A program made the translations under genes and the position numbers. A stretch of DNA of 25,338 nt from JBAZZQ01 sp041658725 (lineage in GTDB: Bacteria > Planctomycetota > Phycisphaerae > JAAYCJ01): positions 1 through 25,338 of the forward strand of contig JBAZZQ010000053.1 in NCBI GenBank assembly GCA_041658725.1. The letters are read 5' to 3'. Of this stretch, positions 1 to 5,761 are shown one piece after another. Every line of letters starts with the position of its first letter. The first letter of the stretch is position 1. A model generated the notes under the pieces. It was not told where the DNA came from. It made no database searches and saw only the letters and a program-made list of their open reading frames with translations.

Positions 1-576
1 GCCGATAGTAATCATGCGGCTTATCCTCCGATAAGCATTTGTTTCCAAACCACTTATCGACAGAATAGGCCGCACTTCTTTTGTGATTTTCCGTGTCATT
101 ATTTTAAAAACCGGTCAATTTGAGTTAATAAGAAGAGAAGAAAAGACTACACTCTGGATATATCTAGCAAAAATCTGCTCAACCAAAAAAATGTGGAAGG
201 AAACCATGAAACCAGTTCAACTCCCCTGTAACTTATTCTATGAAGGGGCTTCGCCCCTCACCCCAATAGGGGGCTTCGCGCCATAACCCCGATGGGACTT
301 TACCCCCGAAGCCGCATTTATGAGCGGATGCGATATAAGCTGTCATCTATTTCAGGAGCTTTGCCTTAAAACCAATAAGCTGGCTGCATTTTACTTTTGA
401 TTAAAAATAAAAAAATATACTATATCGGTCGCACCTGAAAAGACGGGGCAACTCCCAAAAAAAGACGAGCGGGGTGTGGTTTGTCTTGAAAAACTTACAT
501 GTAAAAATATTTTGGGTTACTTTGAAAATAAACTGTAAAACTTAATAGAAGAATAATTATTGAACAAAGGAGACCT
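1..576. other. Non-coding left flank of the accessory region
   Basis: No convincing gene is seen here. The only sizeable open frame (83-286) has no ribosome binding site and its end is translated from GC-rich tandem repeats. A small perfect hairpin (GCTTATC at 19-25, GATAAGC at 30-36) is nested inside a weaker TGCGGC/GCCGCA pair (15-20 and 69-74). Degenerate repeats lie at 245-313. The last 100 bases are AT-rich and hold a weak promoter-like pair, TTGAAA at 486-491 and TATTTT at 508-513 (16-bp spacer), which could serve the Xre gene at 577. The stretch could be the outer part of an integrated element; no boundary is recognisable. Confidence 0.5.
245..313. repeat. Three degenerate GC-rich tandem repeats of about 24 bp
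   Basis: Three consecutive units begin with a G run, then a CTTCGC/CTTTAC core, then a C run: about 245-268, 269-293 and 294-313. Units 1 and 2 are the most alike. Each can fold on itself (GGGG-CTTCG-CCCC in unit 1). Such arrays are common in intergenic DNA; no function can be assigned. Confidence 0.5.
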
Positions 577-813
577 ATGAAAAATAGAGTCAGTAAGAAA
601 CAAAACAAATTGCGGGAAATTCGAGAAAAGAAGAGTATGGCGCTACAGGAGTTATCCGTTACGGCTGGGGTAAGCTTATCGATGTTGGTTGGAGTGGAGA
701 AATACGGGTACTACCCGAAAAGCGCAGATATTAAACGGCGAATTGCCACCGCCCTGAAAGTAAATGAATCCGATATTTGGACGGAAACCACACTGAAAAA
801 GGAGATTGCATAA
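577..813 (+). CDS. Xre-family helix-turn-helix transcriptional regulator
   Basis: This 78-aa protein is one HTH_3/Cro-CI-type domain, a likely DNA-binding repressor. Residues about 10-65 carry the usual five-helix pattern: a basic first helix (KLREIREKK), the turn-recognition segment ALQELSVTAGVSLSMLVGVEK, and the closing helix RRIATALKVNESDI. The start is supported by AAAGGAG at 566-572, four bases before the ATG. The stop codon overlaps the ATG of the next gene by one base (TAATG), so the two are probably translationally coupled. Small Xre proteins are typical of mobile elements and of toxin-antitoxin or repressor switches; the partner gene has no recognised toxin fold, so a general repressor role is safest. 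Confidence 0.85.
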   Translation: MKNRVSKKQNKLREIREKKSMALQELSVTAGVSLSMLVGVEKYGYYPKSADIKRRIATALKVNESDIWTETTLKKEIA

Positions 814-1082
814 TGATTGGAAGAAAATTAGACGGAAAACCTACACAGCAACCTACGGAGCAGAAAATCTTTACGACCATCTCGCTTGGCGGACTTTGGG
901 AACACCAAGACAAGAACGGGGATACGTACCTTTCGGGCCCGCTGAACGGGTATATAACTATCAATATCTTTCCGAATAAATTCAAAAAAGGCAAAGCGCC
1001 CGATTATTATGTTTCGCTCACTTCGGCGAAGAATAAACCGAATCCCATCGGGCCGGATGATATAGACGGTTATGACGATTAG
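813..1082 (+). CDS. Small unknown protein coupled to the Xre regulator
   Basis: The predicted 89-aa product starts at the ATG overlapping the Xre stop codon (TAATG), with GGAG at 801-804 eight bases upstream. An in-frame start 36 bases earlier lies inside the Xre gene and is less likely. The sequence is beta-rich and hydrophilic: a low-complexity N-terminus (residues 1-20), a core with LGGLWEHQDKNGDTYLSG, then FPNKFKKGKAPDYYVSL, and an acidic tail (GPDDIDGYDD). The KxGxxYLSG and APDY motifs recall small DUF736-type proteins of mobile elements, but the resemblance is by eye only. No signal peptide or membrane segment is present. Function unknown. Confidence 0.7.
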   Translation: MIGRKLDGKPTQQPTEQKIFTTISLGGLWEHQDKNGDTYLSGPLNGYITINIFPNKFKKGKAPDYYVSLTSAKNKPNPIGPDDIDGYDD

Positions 1083-1187
1083 CGTGGCGCAGCTAGACGG
1101 CAGGTGCCCGTGAGATATGCCCGACTATTTCCTTTTTGGGCTTGATGTTACCTTCGGTTTGCCGCTTCCTTTTGAGGATTGGCGACC

Positions 1188-1241
1188 TCCCTTTGTTGTC
1201 TGGTGAATTTCCCTTATGAGATTTATGAGATTTACTATACT
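1188..1241 (+). repeat. Promoter-like module, copy A
   Basis: This copy shares TCCCTTTGTTGTCTG, a following TGAA and an AT-rich run ending in a -10-like box (TATACT, 1236-1241) with copy B at 2288-2336. Similarity extends more loosely upstream, with CGACTATTT and GGATTGG in the same order in both. No terminator follows copy A closely and no gene starts within 400 bases. Confidence 0.4.
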
Positions 1242-1632
1242 ATTCTTATGGATTGCGGCATACGGCGCGACCAACGGGACAAAGTTTTGCGGGACTGACT
1301 AATAGACGGGCGGGATACTCCATCAGGGCGACAAGTTCATTCTTTCGCCTGCTGTTTCTTTTTTGCCTGAAGTTTTTTTCGCCATTTGCTCGCTGCCGAA
1401 ATTCTTCCGATGGATGAGGATTTTAGCTGGCTGGGCATTAAATGCTTGCTGAATTTTGTGCTCATAACGTTTACCTCATAAAAAGGACATCTACTCAAAA
1501 CCTATTGTATTATATGGCCGTAAACATCGAGAGGCCCCTTTGTTTATCCCCAAACCAAATTCATTGGGCAAGAGAGACTTCTGAATTATCTTCATGCCAT
1601 TTGGGACGTTACCAAAAAAATTAAAATTTTAT

Positions 1633-1661
1633 TTGACAAATGGGAAAAGTATCGATATGAT
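1633..1661 (+). promoter_or_regulatory. Sigma70-type promoter of the Gly-rich secreted protein gene
   Basis: TTGACA (1633-1638) and TATGAT (1656-1661) are separated by 17 bases. Transcription would start near 1668, about 47 bases before the ATG at 1715. Confidence 0.8.
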
Positions 1662-1714
1662 AATAAAGTACGTTTGTAAGGGTGTTTATCAGAATTTTTT
1701 GTGAAGGAAAAAAC

Positions 1715-2095
1715 ATGCGAGTTTGTAAGGTAATGTTGCTAATGGGCATTTTGGGTCTGGTTACGGTGTCCCCCGCTATGGCGTGGCGTTATGTTGACCG
1801 CGGCTATTATTATACGCCGACAGTCATGGTGGAACGACCGTATTATTACGCAGATGAAACTGTGGTGTATGCAGATGACGTGCCGGTAGTGGTGGAACGA
1901 CCTTATGTATATCCCCGATATTATACTGGCGTTAGCTACTTCGGCAGTCATGGGTATTACGGTGGCGGTCACAGGTATTATAGCGGCGGCTCGCACTATT
2001 ATGGTGGTGGCGCACGATATTTTGGTGGTGGTCACAGGTCTTATGGAGGCGGTCATGGGTCGTATCGTGGTGGTGGTCACGGCGGGCACCGTTAA
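1715..2095 (+). CDS. Secreted Gly/Tyr/His-rich low-complexity protein
   Basis: The 126-aa product begins with a signal peptide: MRVCKVMLLMGILGLVTVSPAMA, likely cleaved after AMA. A Tyr/Val/Pro-rich segment follows, with two VVERPYVY/MVERPYYY-like motifs (about residues 37-70). The C-terminal half is repeats of GG-H/S/A-x-x-Y, rich in Gly, Tyr and His, with no Cys. I chose the ATG at 1715 because GAAGGA lies at 1704-1709 and because the signal peptide begins there; an in-frame start 33 bases upstream has no such support. Similar extracytoplasmic glycine/histidine-rich proteins are known but their function is not; metal or surface binding through His is a guess. The upstream promoter shows it is expressed as its own unit within the accessory region. 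Confidence 0.75.
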   Translation: MRVCKVMLLMGILGLVTVSPAMAWRYVDRGYYYTPTVMVERPYYYADETVVYADDVPVVVERPYVYPRYYTGVSYFGSHGYYGGGHRYYSGGSHYYGGGARYFGGGHRSYGGGHGSYRGGGHGGHR

Positions 2096-2287
2096 GCCAC
2101 AGAGGAACATTGTGTTCGTAAAGGCTATTTGAACCGAGAATACAGGGAAAGCAATGGGATAAGACAAATTTTCCCTAAGTAAGAATTGGCAGATACCCGA
2201 TACGTAAGACATGGACGACTATTTTATTTCGGGGATTGCGCCCTTCCATTTGGCGATTGGGTGATTCGTTTTTTTGGGATTGGTAAT

Positions 2288-2336
2288 TTCCCTTTGTTGT
2301 CTGCTGAACTTTATTTAAAATTTTATGGATTATAAT
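2288..2336 (+). repeat. Promoter-like module, copy B
   Basis: Copy B matches copy A (1188-1241) in TCCCTTTGTTGTCTG, the following TGAA and the AT-rich run, and ends in a perfect TATAAT (2331-2336). No good -35 lies 16-18 bases upstream; the conserved TTGTCT is 28 bases away, so the module may depend on an activator or be something other than a classical promoter. Confidence 0.4.
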
Positions 2337-2341
2337 ACTCT

Positions 2342-2404
2342 TATCAGACAGGCATTAGACCTCTACCGTTTTGCTTGAACGTTTTTCGGTAGGGGTTTTA
2401 TTTT
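2342..2404 (+). ncRNA. Possible short RNA between a -10 box and a terminator
   Basis: A perfect TATAAT at 2331-2336 predicts a start near 2342, and a strong terminator ends at about 2404. The result would be a transcript of about 60 nt with no open reading frame. This is inference from the two signals only; the -35 box is poor. Confidence 0.3.
2360..2404 (+). terminator. Rho-independent terminator
   Basis: CCTCTACCG (2360-2368) pairs with CGGTAGGGG (2387-2395) in a 9-bp stem with one G-U pair, followed by TTTTATTTT (2396-2404). It ends transcription from upstream, either from the secreted protein gene or from the module at 2288-2336. Confidence 0.75.
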
Positions 2405-2432
2405 GCGCAGATTAAAATAAGTAAATAAGAAC

Positions 2433-2461
2433 TTGACATTAATTGTGCTCAGCGGTAATTA
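2433..2461 (+). promoter_or_regulatory. Possible promoter of the winged-helix gene
   Basis: A perfect TTGACA at 2433-2438 stands 75 bases before the ATG. At 17-bp spacing the -10 would be TAATTA, a poor match, so this is a weak call. The surrounding inverted TTAATT-type elements may be operator half-sites. Confidence 0.3.
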
Positions 2462-2513
2462 CCTATTTAGTGTTAATTAATTTAATGTAATTTATTTGGA
2501 AGGGGGTCCGAAA

Positions 2514-2921
2514 ATGGCAACGAAAGAAAACATTGCGAAGTTCCTAACAACAGCAACACCTGAAGAAACGGCGAAACTAGAAAAATTATCAGTGGAGCAA
2601 AAGGCACAACTGCCAGAGCGCAAGACGGTTAATTATTACCGTATTCTCGGTATCACAATGCTAACAAAAAGACAAAGGCAAGCACGAAGTCAGACGACGG
2701 ATAGTTGCTTTAGTTTCCGAGATAAAACAATCGGAAAACTACTTGTCCATTTCATCAAAAATTCGGACAAGTTAAAATCCGACGACGCTAAAGCGAATTA
2801 TCTCGGAATCTCCGTTGATGCCTATCATGCCGCTATTGCAGGTCTTGAATCTTTGGGACATATTCAAAAAGTATCTGTCACTGAAGCTATCAAGGCAGGA
2901 GTTTACAAACTGATAGGCTAG
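2514..2921 (+). CDS. Winged-helix-like DNA-binding protein of the accessory region
   Basis: The 135-aa protein begins at ATG 2514 after GGAAGGGGG (2498-2506); a TTG 18 bases upstream is in frame but lies inside the ribosome binding site. Residues 1-45 are charged and helical. The middle contains a Lys/Arg/Gln-rich loop (TKRQRQARSQTT). From about residue 70, GKLLVHFIKNSDKL, KANYLGISVDAYHAAIAGLESLG and HIQKVSVTEAIKAGVYKLIG read as helix, helix-turn-helix and beta-wing, as in winged-helix regulators. No family can be named with certainty. A terminator follows 130 bases downstream. It may regulate the element or itself through the AT-rich repeats in front of it. Confidence 0.6.
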   Translation: MATKENIAKFLTTATPEETAKLEKLSVEQKAQLPERKTVNYYRILGITMLTKRQRQARSQTTDSCFSFRDKTIGKLLVHFIKNSDKLKSDDAKANYLGISVDAYHAAIAGLESLGHIQKVSVTEAIKAGVYKLIG

Positions 2922-3053
2922 GACTGACTGACATTATCTGGTGCAGGCGGGCGGGTGCTAAATTTATTTTGAAAACCATGCAACCTGCAACAATCTCGAC
3001 GGTAAACTATACTGAATGAGTTGAAAAACCATCAACACAACACATTCTCCTTT

Positions 3054-3084
3054 ACCCGCTTGGCTCATCACCAGCGGGTTTTTT
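3054..3084 (+). terminator. Rho-independent terminator
   Basis: ACCCGCT (3054-3060) pairs perfectly with AGCGGGT (3073-3079) and is followed by a T run to 3084. It closes the transcription unit of the winged-helix-like gene. Confidence 0.8.
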
Positions 3085-3185
3085 ATGCGCTTAACCTACG
3101 GAACTTCAGTCAAATCGAAGATACCGAGAAGGCTTTTTAGGCTGGTTTTCTCCAGTAAATCTCAAAAGTGCCCGAAATCCCTTTA

Positions 3186-3191
3186 TATAAT
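3186..3191 (+). promoter_or_regulatory. -10 box of the excisionase-like gene
   Basis: TATAAT at 3186-3191 is perfect and lies 38 bases before the ATG at 3229. The -35 position (3163-3168, CAAAAG) is poor, so the promoter may be regulated. Confidence 0.5.
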
Positions 3192-3228
3192 AATACGGAC
3201 ATGCAATGGCAAGTTAAGGCAAGACGAG

Positions 3229-3435
3229 ATGACTGACAATTTAACCGAAGAATTCAGGCTGGCAAAATTACTGAACGTGAAGAAGGTTTCTGAACTTTTG
3301 GGAATGGGGGAACGGACGATTTGGAGAATGGCAGGCGATGGAACCCTACCCCAACCGATTAAACTGGGAACCCGTCTGAGATTCTGGCGACTGACCGACC
3401 TTGAAGAATTTGTCCAGAAGAAGAGGCCTGCGTGA
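3229..3435 (+). CDS. AlpA/excisionase-like helix-turn-helix protein (HTH_17 type)
   Basis: The 68-aa protein is essentially one MerR/AlpA-type winged-helix domain: VKKVSELLGMGERTIWRMAGDG is the helix-turn-helix, followed by TLPQPIKLGTRLRFWRLTDLEEFVQKK, the wing and closing helix. This is the classic HTH_17/Phage_AlpA pattern (xxVAxLLGVSxRTVWRWxxxGxLPxPxKLGxxxRWxxxDLxxWL). Such proteins act as excisionases (directionality factors) or as activators of integrase genes. The ATG at 3229 sits after AAGACGAG and begins just before the conserved domain; the longer in-frame start at 3085 is rejected because it begins inside a terminator. The tyrosine recombinase lies 310 bases downstream, which supports a role in excision or its control. 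Confidence 0.8.
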   Translation: MTDNLTEEFRLAKLLNVKKVSELLGMGERTIWRMAGDGTLPQPIKLGTRLRFWRLTDLEEFVQKKRPA

Positions 3436-3478
3436 TAAAAAATAACCTGCGGAGCGAAAAGATTTCCAAATTTTGGGC

Positions 3479-3506
3479 TTGGCAATTCAAAATTCTGCTG
3501 TATGAT
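3479..3506 (+). promoter_or_regulatory. Sigma70-type promoter of the Xre-integrase operon
   Basis: TTGGCA (3479-3484) and TATGAT (3501-3506) are separated by 16 bases. Transcription would start near 3513 and read the Xre gene at 3548 and the integrase at 3749. Confidence 0.7.
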
Positions 3507-3547
3507 ATGCCTGCTAAAGCGCAAGCATTTTATATGGAGATTTTCAG

Positions 3548-3745
3548 ATGGTCGATATCGAGAAACAATTGAAAGATGCGATTAAGAATTCAGGGCTGAC
3601 ACGTTATCAGATTGCGAAGGCAAGTCAGGTTCACGAAGGTGTCTTGAGTCGCTTTGTTCACGGAAAACGAGAAATCGGAATCAAAACGGCGGCAAAAATC
3701 GCAAAGGTTTTAAACTTGAAATTGAAAAAAAAACGAGAGGATTAA
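3548..3745 (+). CDS. Xre-family helix-turn-helix protein upstream of integrase
   Basis: The 65-aa protein is a minimal Cro/CI-type HTH domain. TRYQIAKASQVHEGVLSRFVHGKREI (about residues 19-44) is the helix-turn-helix with the frequent LSRFxxGxR ending, followed by KTAAKIAKVLNLKLKKK. GGAG at 3536-3539 lies eight bases before the ATG, and a good promoter lies at 3479-3506. Its stop is three bases before the integrase ATG, so the two are one operon. The likely role is to repress the shared promoter and hence control recombinase level. Confidence 0.85.
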   Translation: MVDIEKQLKDAIKNSGLTRYQIAKASQVHEGVLSRFVHGKREIGIKTAAKIAKVLNLKLKKKRED

Positions 3746-3748
3746 ACA

Positions 3749-5035
3749 ATGGTTGCTGTTTACAAACGAAAAGGACACAAGAAATACTCATTCACATACC
3801 GCGACGAAAATGGCAAGCGGCGTATTTTGGCTGGGACCACCAGCAAGGAAGGAACGCGGCGCATTGCCGAAAAGTTCGCCAATCACGTTCGTGAATGTAA
3901 ATTGGGTCTGGTGGATGTGAAGCTGACCAAAACAGTGGCAAATGAGAATTATCCTTTGGATGACCATCTGGATGATTTTGCGGATTTTCTAGAAAGTAAA
4001 GGGGGCTGCGAAAAACACATCACGAAGACGAACGGCTACCTCACTGAAATCATACGGGAGTGTCGCTTCCAAACCGCCAAAGATATCGACGGCTGGCGGG
4101 TGTCCGAATACCTCCTGCGACTACGGCGAGACGGCAAAATGATTCTGGATGGTCAAGGCAAGGTACTCGGTTATAAGCCCCAAAGTATCTCGGCGCTGAA
4201 TGGTAAATTGACCGCCATGAAGACTTTCACCAACTGGATGTACAAGTATGACCGTATCCGAACCGACCCATTGAAATCTTTGAGCCGGGATACCAAAGGG
4301 GAGCGTGCTAATAAAGTACACGCACGACGTGCCTTAACGGACGAAGAAATTACCCGACTGCTTTTCTCGACGCAGAATTCTCCTGTCTTTTACGGTTCAT
4401 CTGGTTCAGAACGTGTTACCCTTTATGTGTTGGCGTTGGGGACAGGACTTCGAGCCGCTGAACTTCGTTCGTTGACCCCATCCAGTTTTAACTTGGTTGA
4501 CCTTGACAATGCGACCGTAAAGGTTTTGGCGGCGTACAGCAAACATCGGCGGGATGACGTTCTTCCAATTCGCAGAGATTTGGCGGTCCAGATTTTGAAT
4601 TTTATCACCGAGGCAAGGAAACTTCCAAACGCCCGATTATTTCATGTGTCCGAAAAAACTTACAAAATGATTCAGGGGGACTTGGAACGGGCCCGAGCTC
4701 AATGGATTGAGGAAGCCCAAATGGATACGGAAAAAGAAACCCGCAAACAGTCCGACTTTTTACGGTATCGGGACTCAAATAATCTGGTGGTGGACTTTCA
4801 TGCGCTGCGTCATACTTTCATAAGTAGACTCGCTCGGGGCGGGGTATCTCCCAAAGTGGCACAAACACTTGCCCGTCATTCGACCATCACGTTGACAATG
4901 GACCGTTATACCCACGTTTTGAACGAAGACCAAAGAACGGCTATAAACCAATTGCCTGAGATTAAACTGGACCATCTGGCAAATCCGCTGAAGGCTACAG
5001 GCACCAACGATGTTTCGGGAACCCCCAAGGCATAA
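3749..5035 (+). CDS. Tyrosine recombinase / phage-type integrase
   Basis: This 428-aa site-specific recombinase cuts and rejoins DNA at an attachment site. The N-terminus (1-60) is a small basic arm-binding-like region; residues about 70-190 form the SAM-like core-binding domain; the catalytic domain follows. The full catalytic set is visible: R235 (TGLRAAEL), a beta-hairpin Lys (K265 in YSKHRRDDVLP), H351 and R354 (FHALRHTF), H377 (LARHST) and the nucleophile Y387 (DRYTH). Length and intactness suggest an active enzyme. AGAGGAT precedes the ATG. It is co-transcribed with the Xre gene, and its 3' end points at a tRNA-like sequence 190 bp away, the normal placement for an element that uses a tRNA 3' end as attB. 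It is longer than an integron IntI, and no attC array was found. Confidence 0.93.
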   Translation: MVAVYKRKGHKKYSFTYRDENGKRRILAGTTSKEGTRRIAEKFANHVRECKLGLVDVKLTKTVANENYPLDDHLDDFADFLESKGGCEKHITKTNGYLTEIIRECRFQTAKDIDGWRVSEYLLRLRRDGKMILDGQGKVLGYKPQSISALNGKLTAMKTFTNWMYKYDRIRTDPLKSLSRDTKGERANKVHARRALTDEEITRLLFSTQNSPVFYGSSGSERVTLYVLALGTGLRAAELRSLTPSSFNLVDLDNATVKVLAAYSKHRRDDVLPIRRDLAVQILNFITEARKLPNARLFHVSEKTYKMIQGDLERARAQWIEEAQMDTEKETRKQSDFLRYRDSNNLVVDFHALRHTFISRLARGGVSPKVAQTLARHSTITLTMDRYTHVLNEDQRTAINQLPEIKLDHLANPLKATGTNDVSGTPKA

Positions 5036-5049
5036 AGTTCCTTTTCAGT

Positions 5050-5087
5050 AAAAAATGGGTGACAAGCCGCTAACTGACTTGCCACCC
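5050..5087 (-). terminator. Rho-independent terminator reading leftward
   Basis: GGGTGACAAG (5057-5066) faces CTTGCCACCC (5078-5087), a 10-bp stem with one mismatch. Read on the minus strand it is followed by a T-rich run (complement of 5050-5055). It probably ends transcription coming from the tRNA-like gene toward the integrase. Confidence 0.65.
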
Positions 5088-5225
5088 GTCACGTGAAGGG
5101 AGGACAAATTTATACCTGTGATGGTTTTCCCACTGCTGTGATAATACTATCGGCATATCCCACTCGTTGACTTTATGCCCGCACTCAGAGGCCATGATGA
5201 CCCTGATTTTCCCCCCAAAGGCCAC

Positions 5226-5297
5226 TGGAGACGAAAAGGAATCGAACCTTCATCTCAACCTTATTCAGGTTGCATGTTCCCATTACACCACGTCCCC
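5226..5297 (-). tRNA. tRNA-like sequence, degenerate or unusual; anticodon unclear
   Basis: On the minus strand this 72-nt sequence folds as a cloverleaf: acceptor GGGGACG with CGTCTCC, D stem GTGT/ACAT, anticodon stem CAACC/GGTTG and T arm GAAGG-TTCGATT-CCTTT. Two features are wrong for a normal tRNA. The anticodon loop is TGAATAA, which puts G at position 33 (normally U) and AAT at 34-36. There is also one extra T between the T stem and the acceptor strand. No CCA is encoded. It could be a pseudo-tRNA, a tRNA altered by integration of the adjacent element, or an element-borne tRNA. A -10-like box (TATGAT, complement of 5311-5316) lies 13 bases upstream. Confidence 0.55.
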
Positions 5298-5596
5298 AAG
5301 AATGCCATCAATCATATCGGCAAATCGCCCTCACCTTCTTAATATCCTGACCTTGTAAAGAACGGGCATCTCAGGCCAATTTCCCTTGTCATTCTCGCAT
5401 TGGGCAGTATTGGGCTTCTGGTCCGCCGAAGGGCTGTCAGTTAGACTTACGGTCAGCGGCTAGCGCTGGTGCTAGCAGTCCATAGTCCTCATCCGACCTT
5501 TTGTGGCAACGTCCGACAAGATGAATCTGAACAACTCATCTCCAAGGGGAAATTCCTAAAACCCCATATAAACCTACAAAACAACCTTCCGGCAAC
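5298..5596. other. Spacer between two tRNA genes
   Basis: No protein gene is supported. A short inverted/direct element is visible: GCTAGC at 5459-5464 and again at 5471-5476 around a six-base loop; each copy is itself a palindrome. ATTGGGC is repeated directly near 5400-5415. The frame running rightward from 5469 into tRNA-Lys is a chance frame. Confidence 0.5.
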
Positions 5597-5629
5597 AAAA
5601 AGGCCCTCACCGGCAAGCTCCGGCAAGGG
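5597..5629 (-). terminator. Terminator of tRNA-Lys
   Basis: On the minus strand CCCTTGCCGG pairs with CCGGTGAGGG in a 10-bp stem (two G-U pairs, six-base loop), followed by CCTTTTT. It lies 12 bases beyond the tRNA-Lys 3' end. Confidence 0.85.
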
Positions 5630-5640
5630 TCTTTCTTTAC

Positions 5641-5713
5641 TGAGGACGCTGGGGCTCGGACCCAGGACCTACGCATTAAAAGTGCGTTGCTCTACCAACT
5701 GAGCTACGTCCCC
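5641..5713 (-). tRNA. tRNA-Lys (anticodon UUU)
   Basis: This is a complete 73-nt cloverleaf on the minus strand: acceptor GGGGACG/CGTCCTC with discriminator A, D arm GCTCAGTTGGTAGAGC, anticodon arm ACGCA-CTTTTAA-TGCGT with TTT at 34-36, and T arm CTGGG-TCCGAGC-CCCAG. CCA is not encoded. It has its own promoter (5729-5757) and terminator (5597-5629). Its 5' acceptor strand, GGGGACG, is identical to that of the tRNA-like sequence at 5226-5297. Confidence 0.95.
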
Positions 5714-5728
5714 AAATTTAACGATGTC

Positions 5729-5757
5729 ATTATAGCACAATCCTCTCCGTAAGTCCA
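5729..5757 (-). promoter_or_regulatory. Promoter of tRNA-Lys
   Basis: On the minus strand TGGACT (5752-5757) and an extended -10, TGCTATAAT (TATAAT at 5729-5734), are separated by 17 bases. Transcription would start about 10 bases before the mature tRNA 5' end. Confidence 0.75.
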
Positions 5758-5761
5758 CCAT

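Larger units (their letters stand above)
1083..1714. other. Long intergenic region with a duplicated promoter-like module
   Basis: These 630 bases hold no convincing gene. The 60-codon frame at 1442-1624 has no ribosome binding site and no family features. Bases about 1115-1250 align by eye with about 2200-2340; the best block is the 15-mer TCCCTTTGTTGTCTG (1188-1202 and 2288-2302), followed in both copies by an AT-rich stretch and a good -10 box (TATACT at 1236-1241 here). A separate strong promoter for the next gene lies at 1633-1661. The rest looks like non-coding or decayed DNA. Confidence 0.5.
2096..2513. other. Intergenic region with promoter module copy B, terminator and AT-rich repeats
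   Basis: No gene is seen. Copy B of the promoter-like module (2288-2336) is followed within 25 bases by a rho-independent terminator, so a very short transcript may be made (see ncRNA). Beyond it, TTGACA at 2433-2438 and several TTAATT/TAATTA elements (2438-2490), including ACATTAA/TTAATGT facing each other, precede the next gene and could be its promoter and operator. Confidence 0.5.
2922..3228. other. Intergenic region with terminator and promoter
   Basis: No gene is seen. The stretch contains the terminator at 3054-3084 and the promoter region of the excisionase-like gene with a perfect TATAAT at 3186-3191. The in-frame ATG at 3085 for the next gene directly follows the terminator T-run and has no ribosome binding site, so it is not used as a start. 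Confidence 0.6.

Noticed and set aside
83..286. 67-codon open frame on the plus strand
   Set aside because: No ribosome binding site, and the end is translated from the GC-rich tandem repeats (EGASPLTPIGG), a common source of false genes.
1739..2212. 157-codon frame antisense to the Gly-rich secreted protein
   Set aside because: It mirrors the repetitive Gly/Tyr codons of the real gene, giving Thr/Ile/Val-rich low complexity; no start signal.
577..5035. Integron-like cassette array
   Set aside because: Small genes separated by partly similar gaps suggested cassettes, but the recombinase is too long for IntI, lies downstream of the genes, and no attC-type sites with paired core motifs were found.
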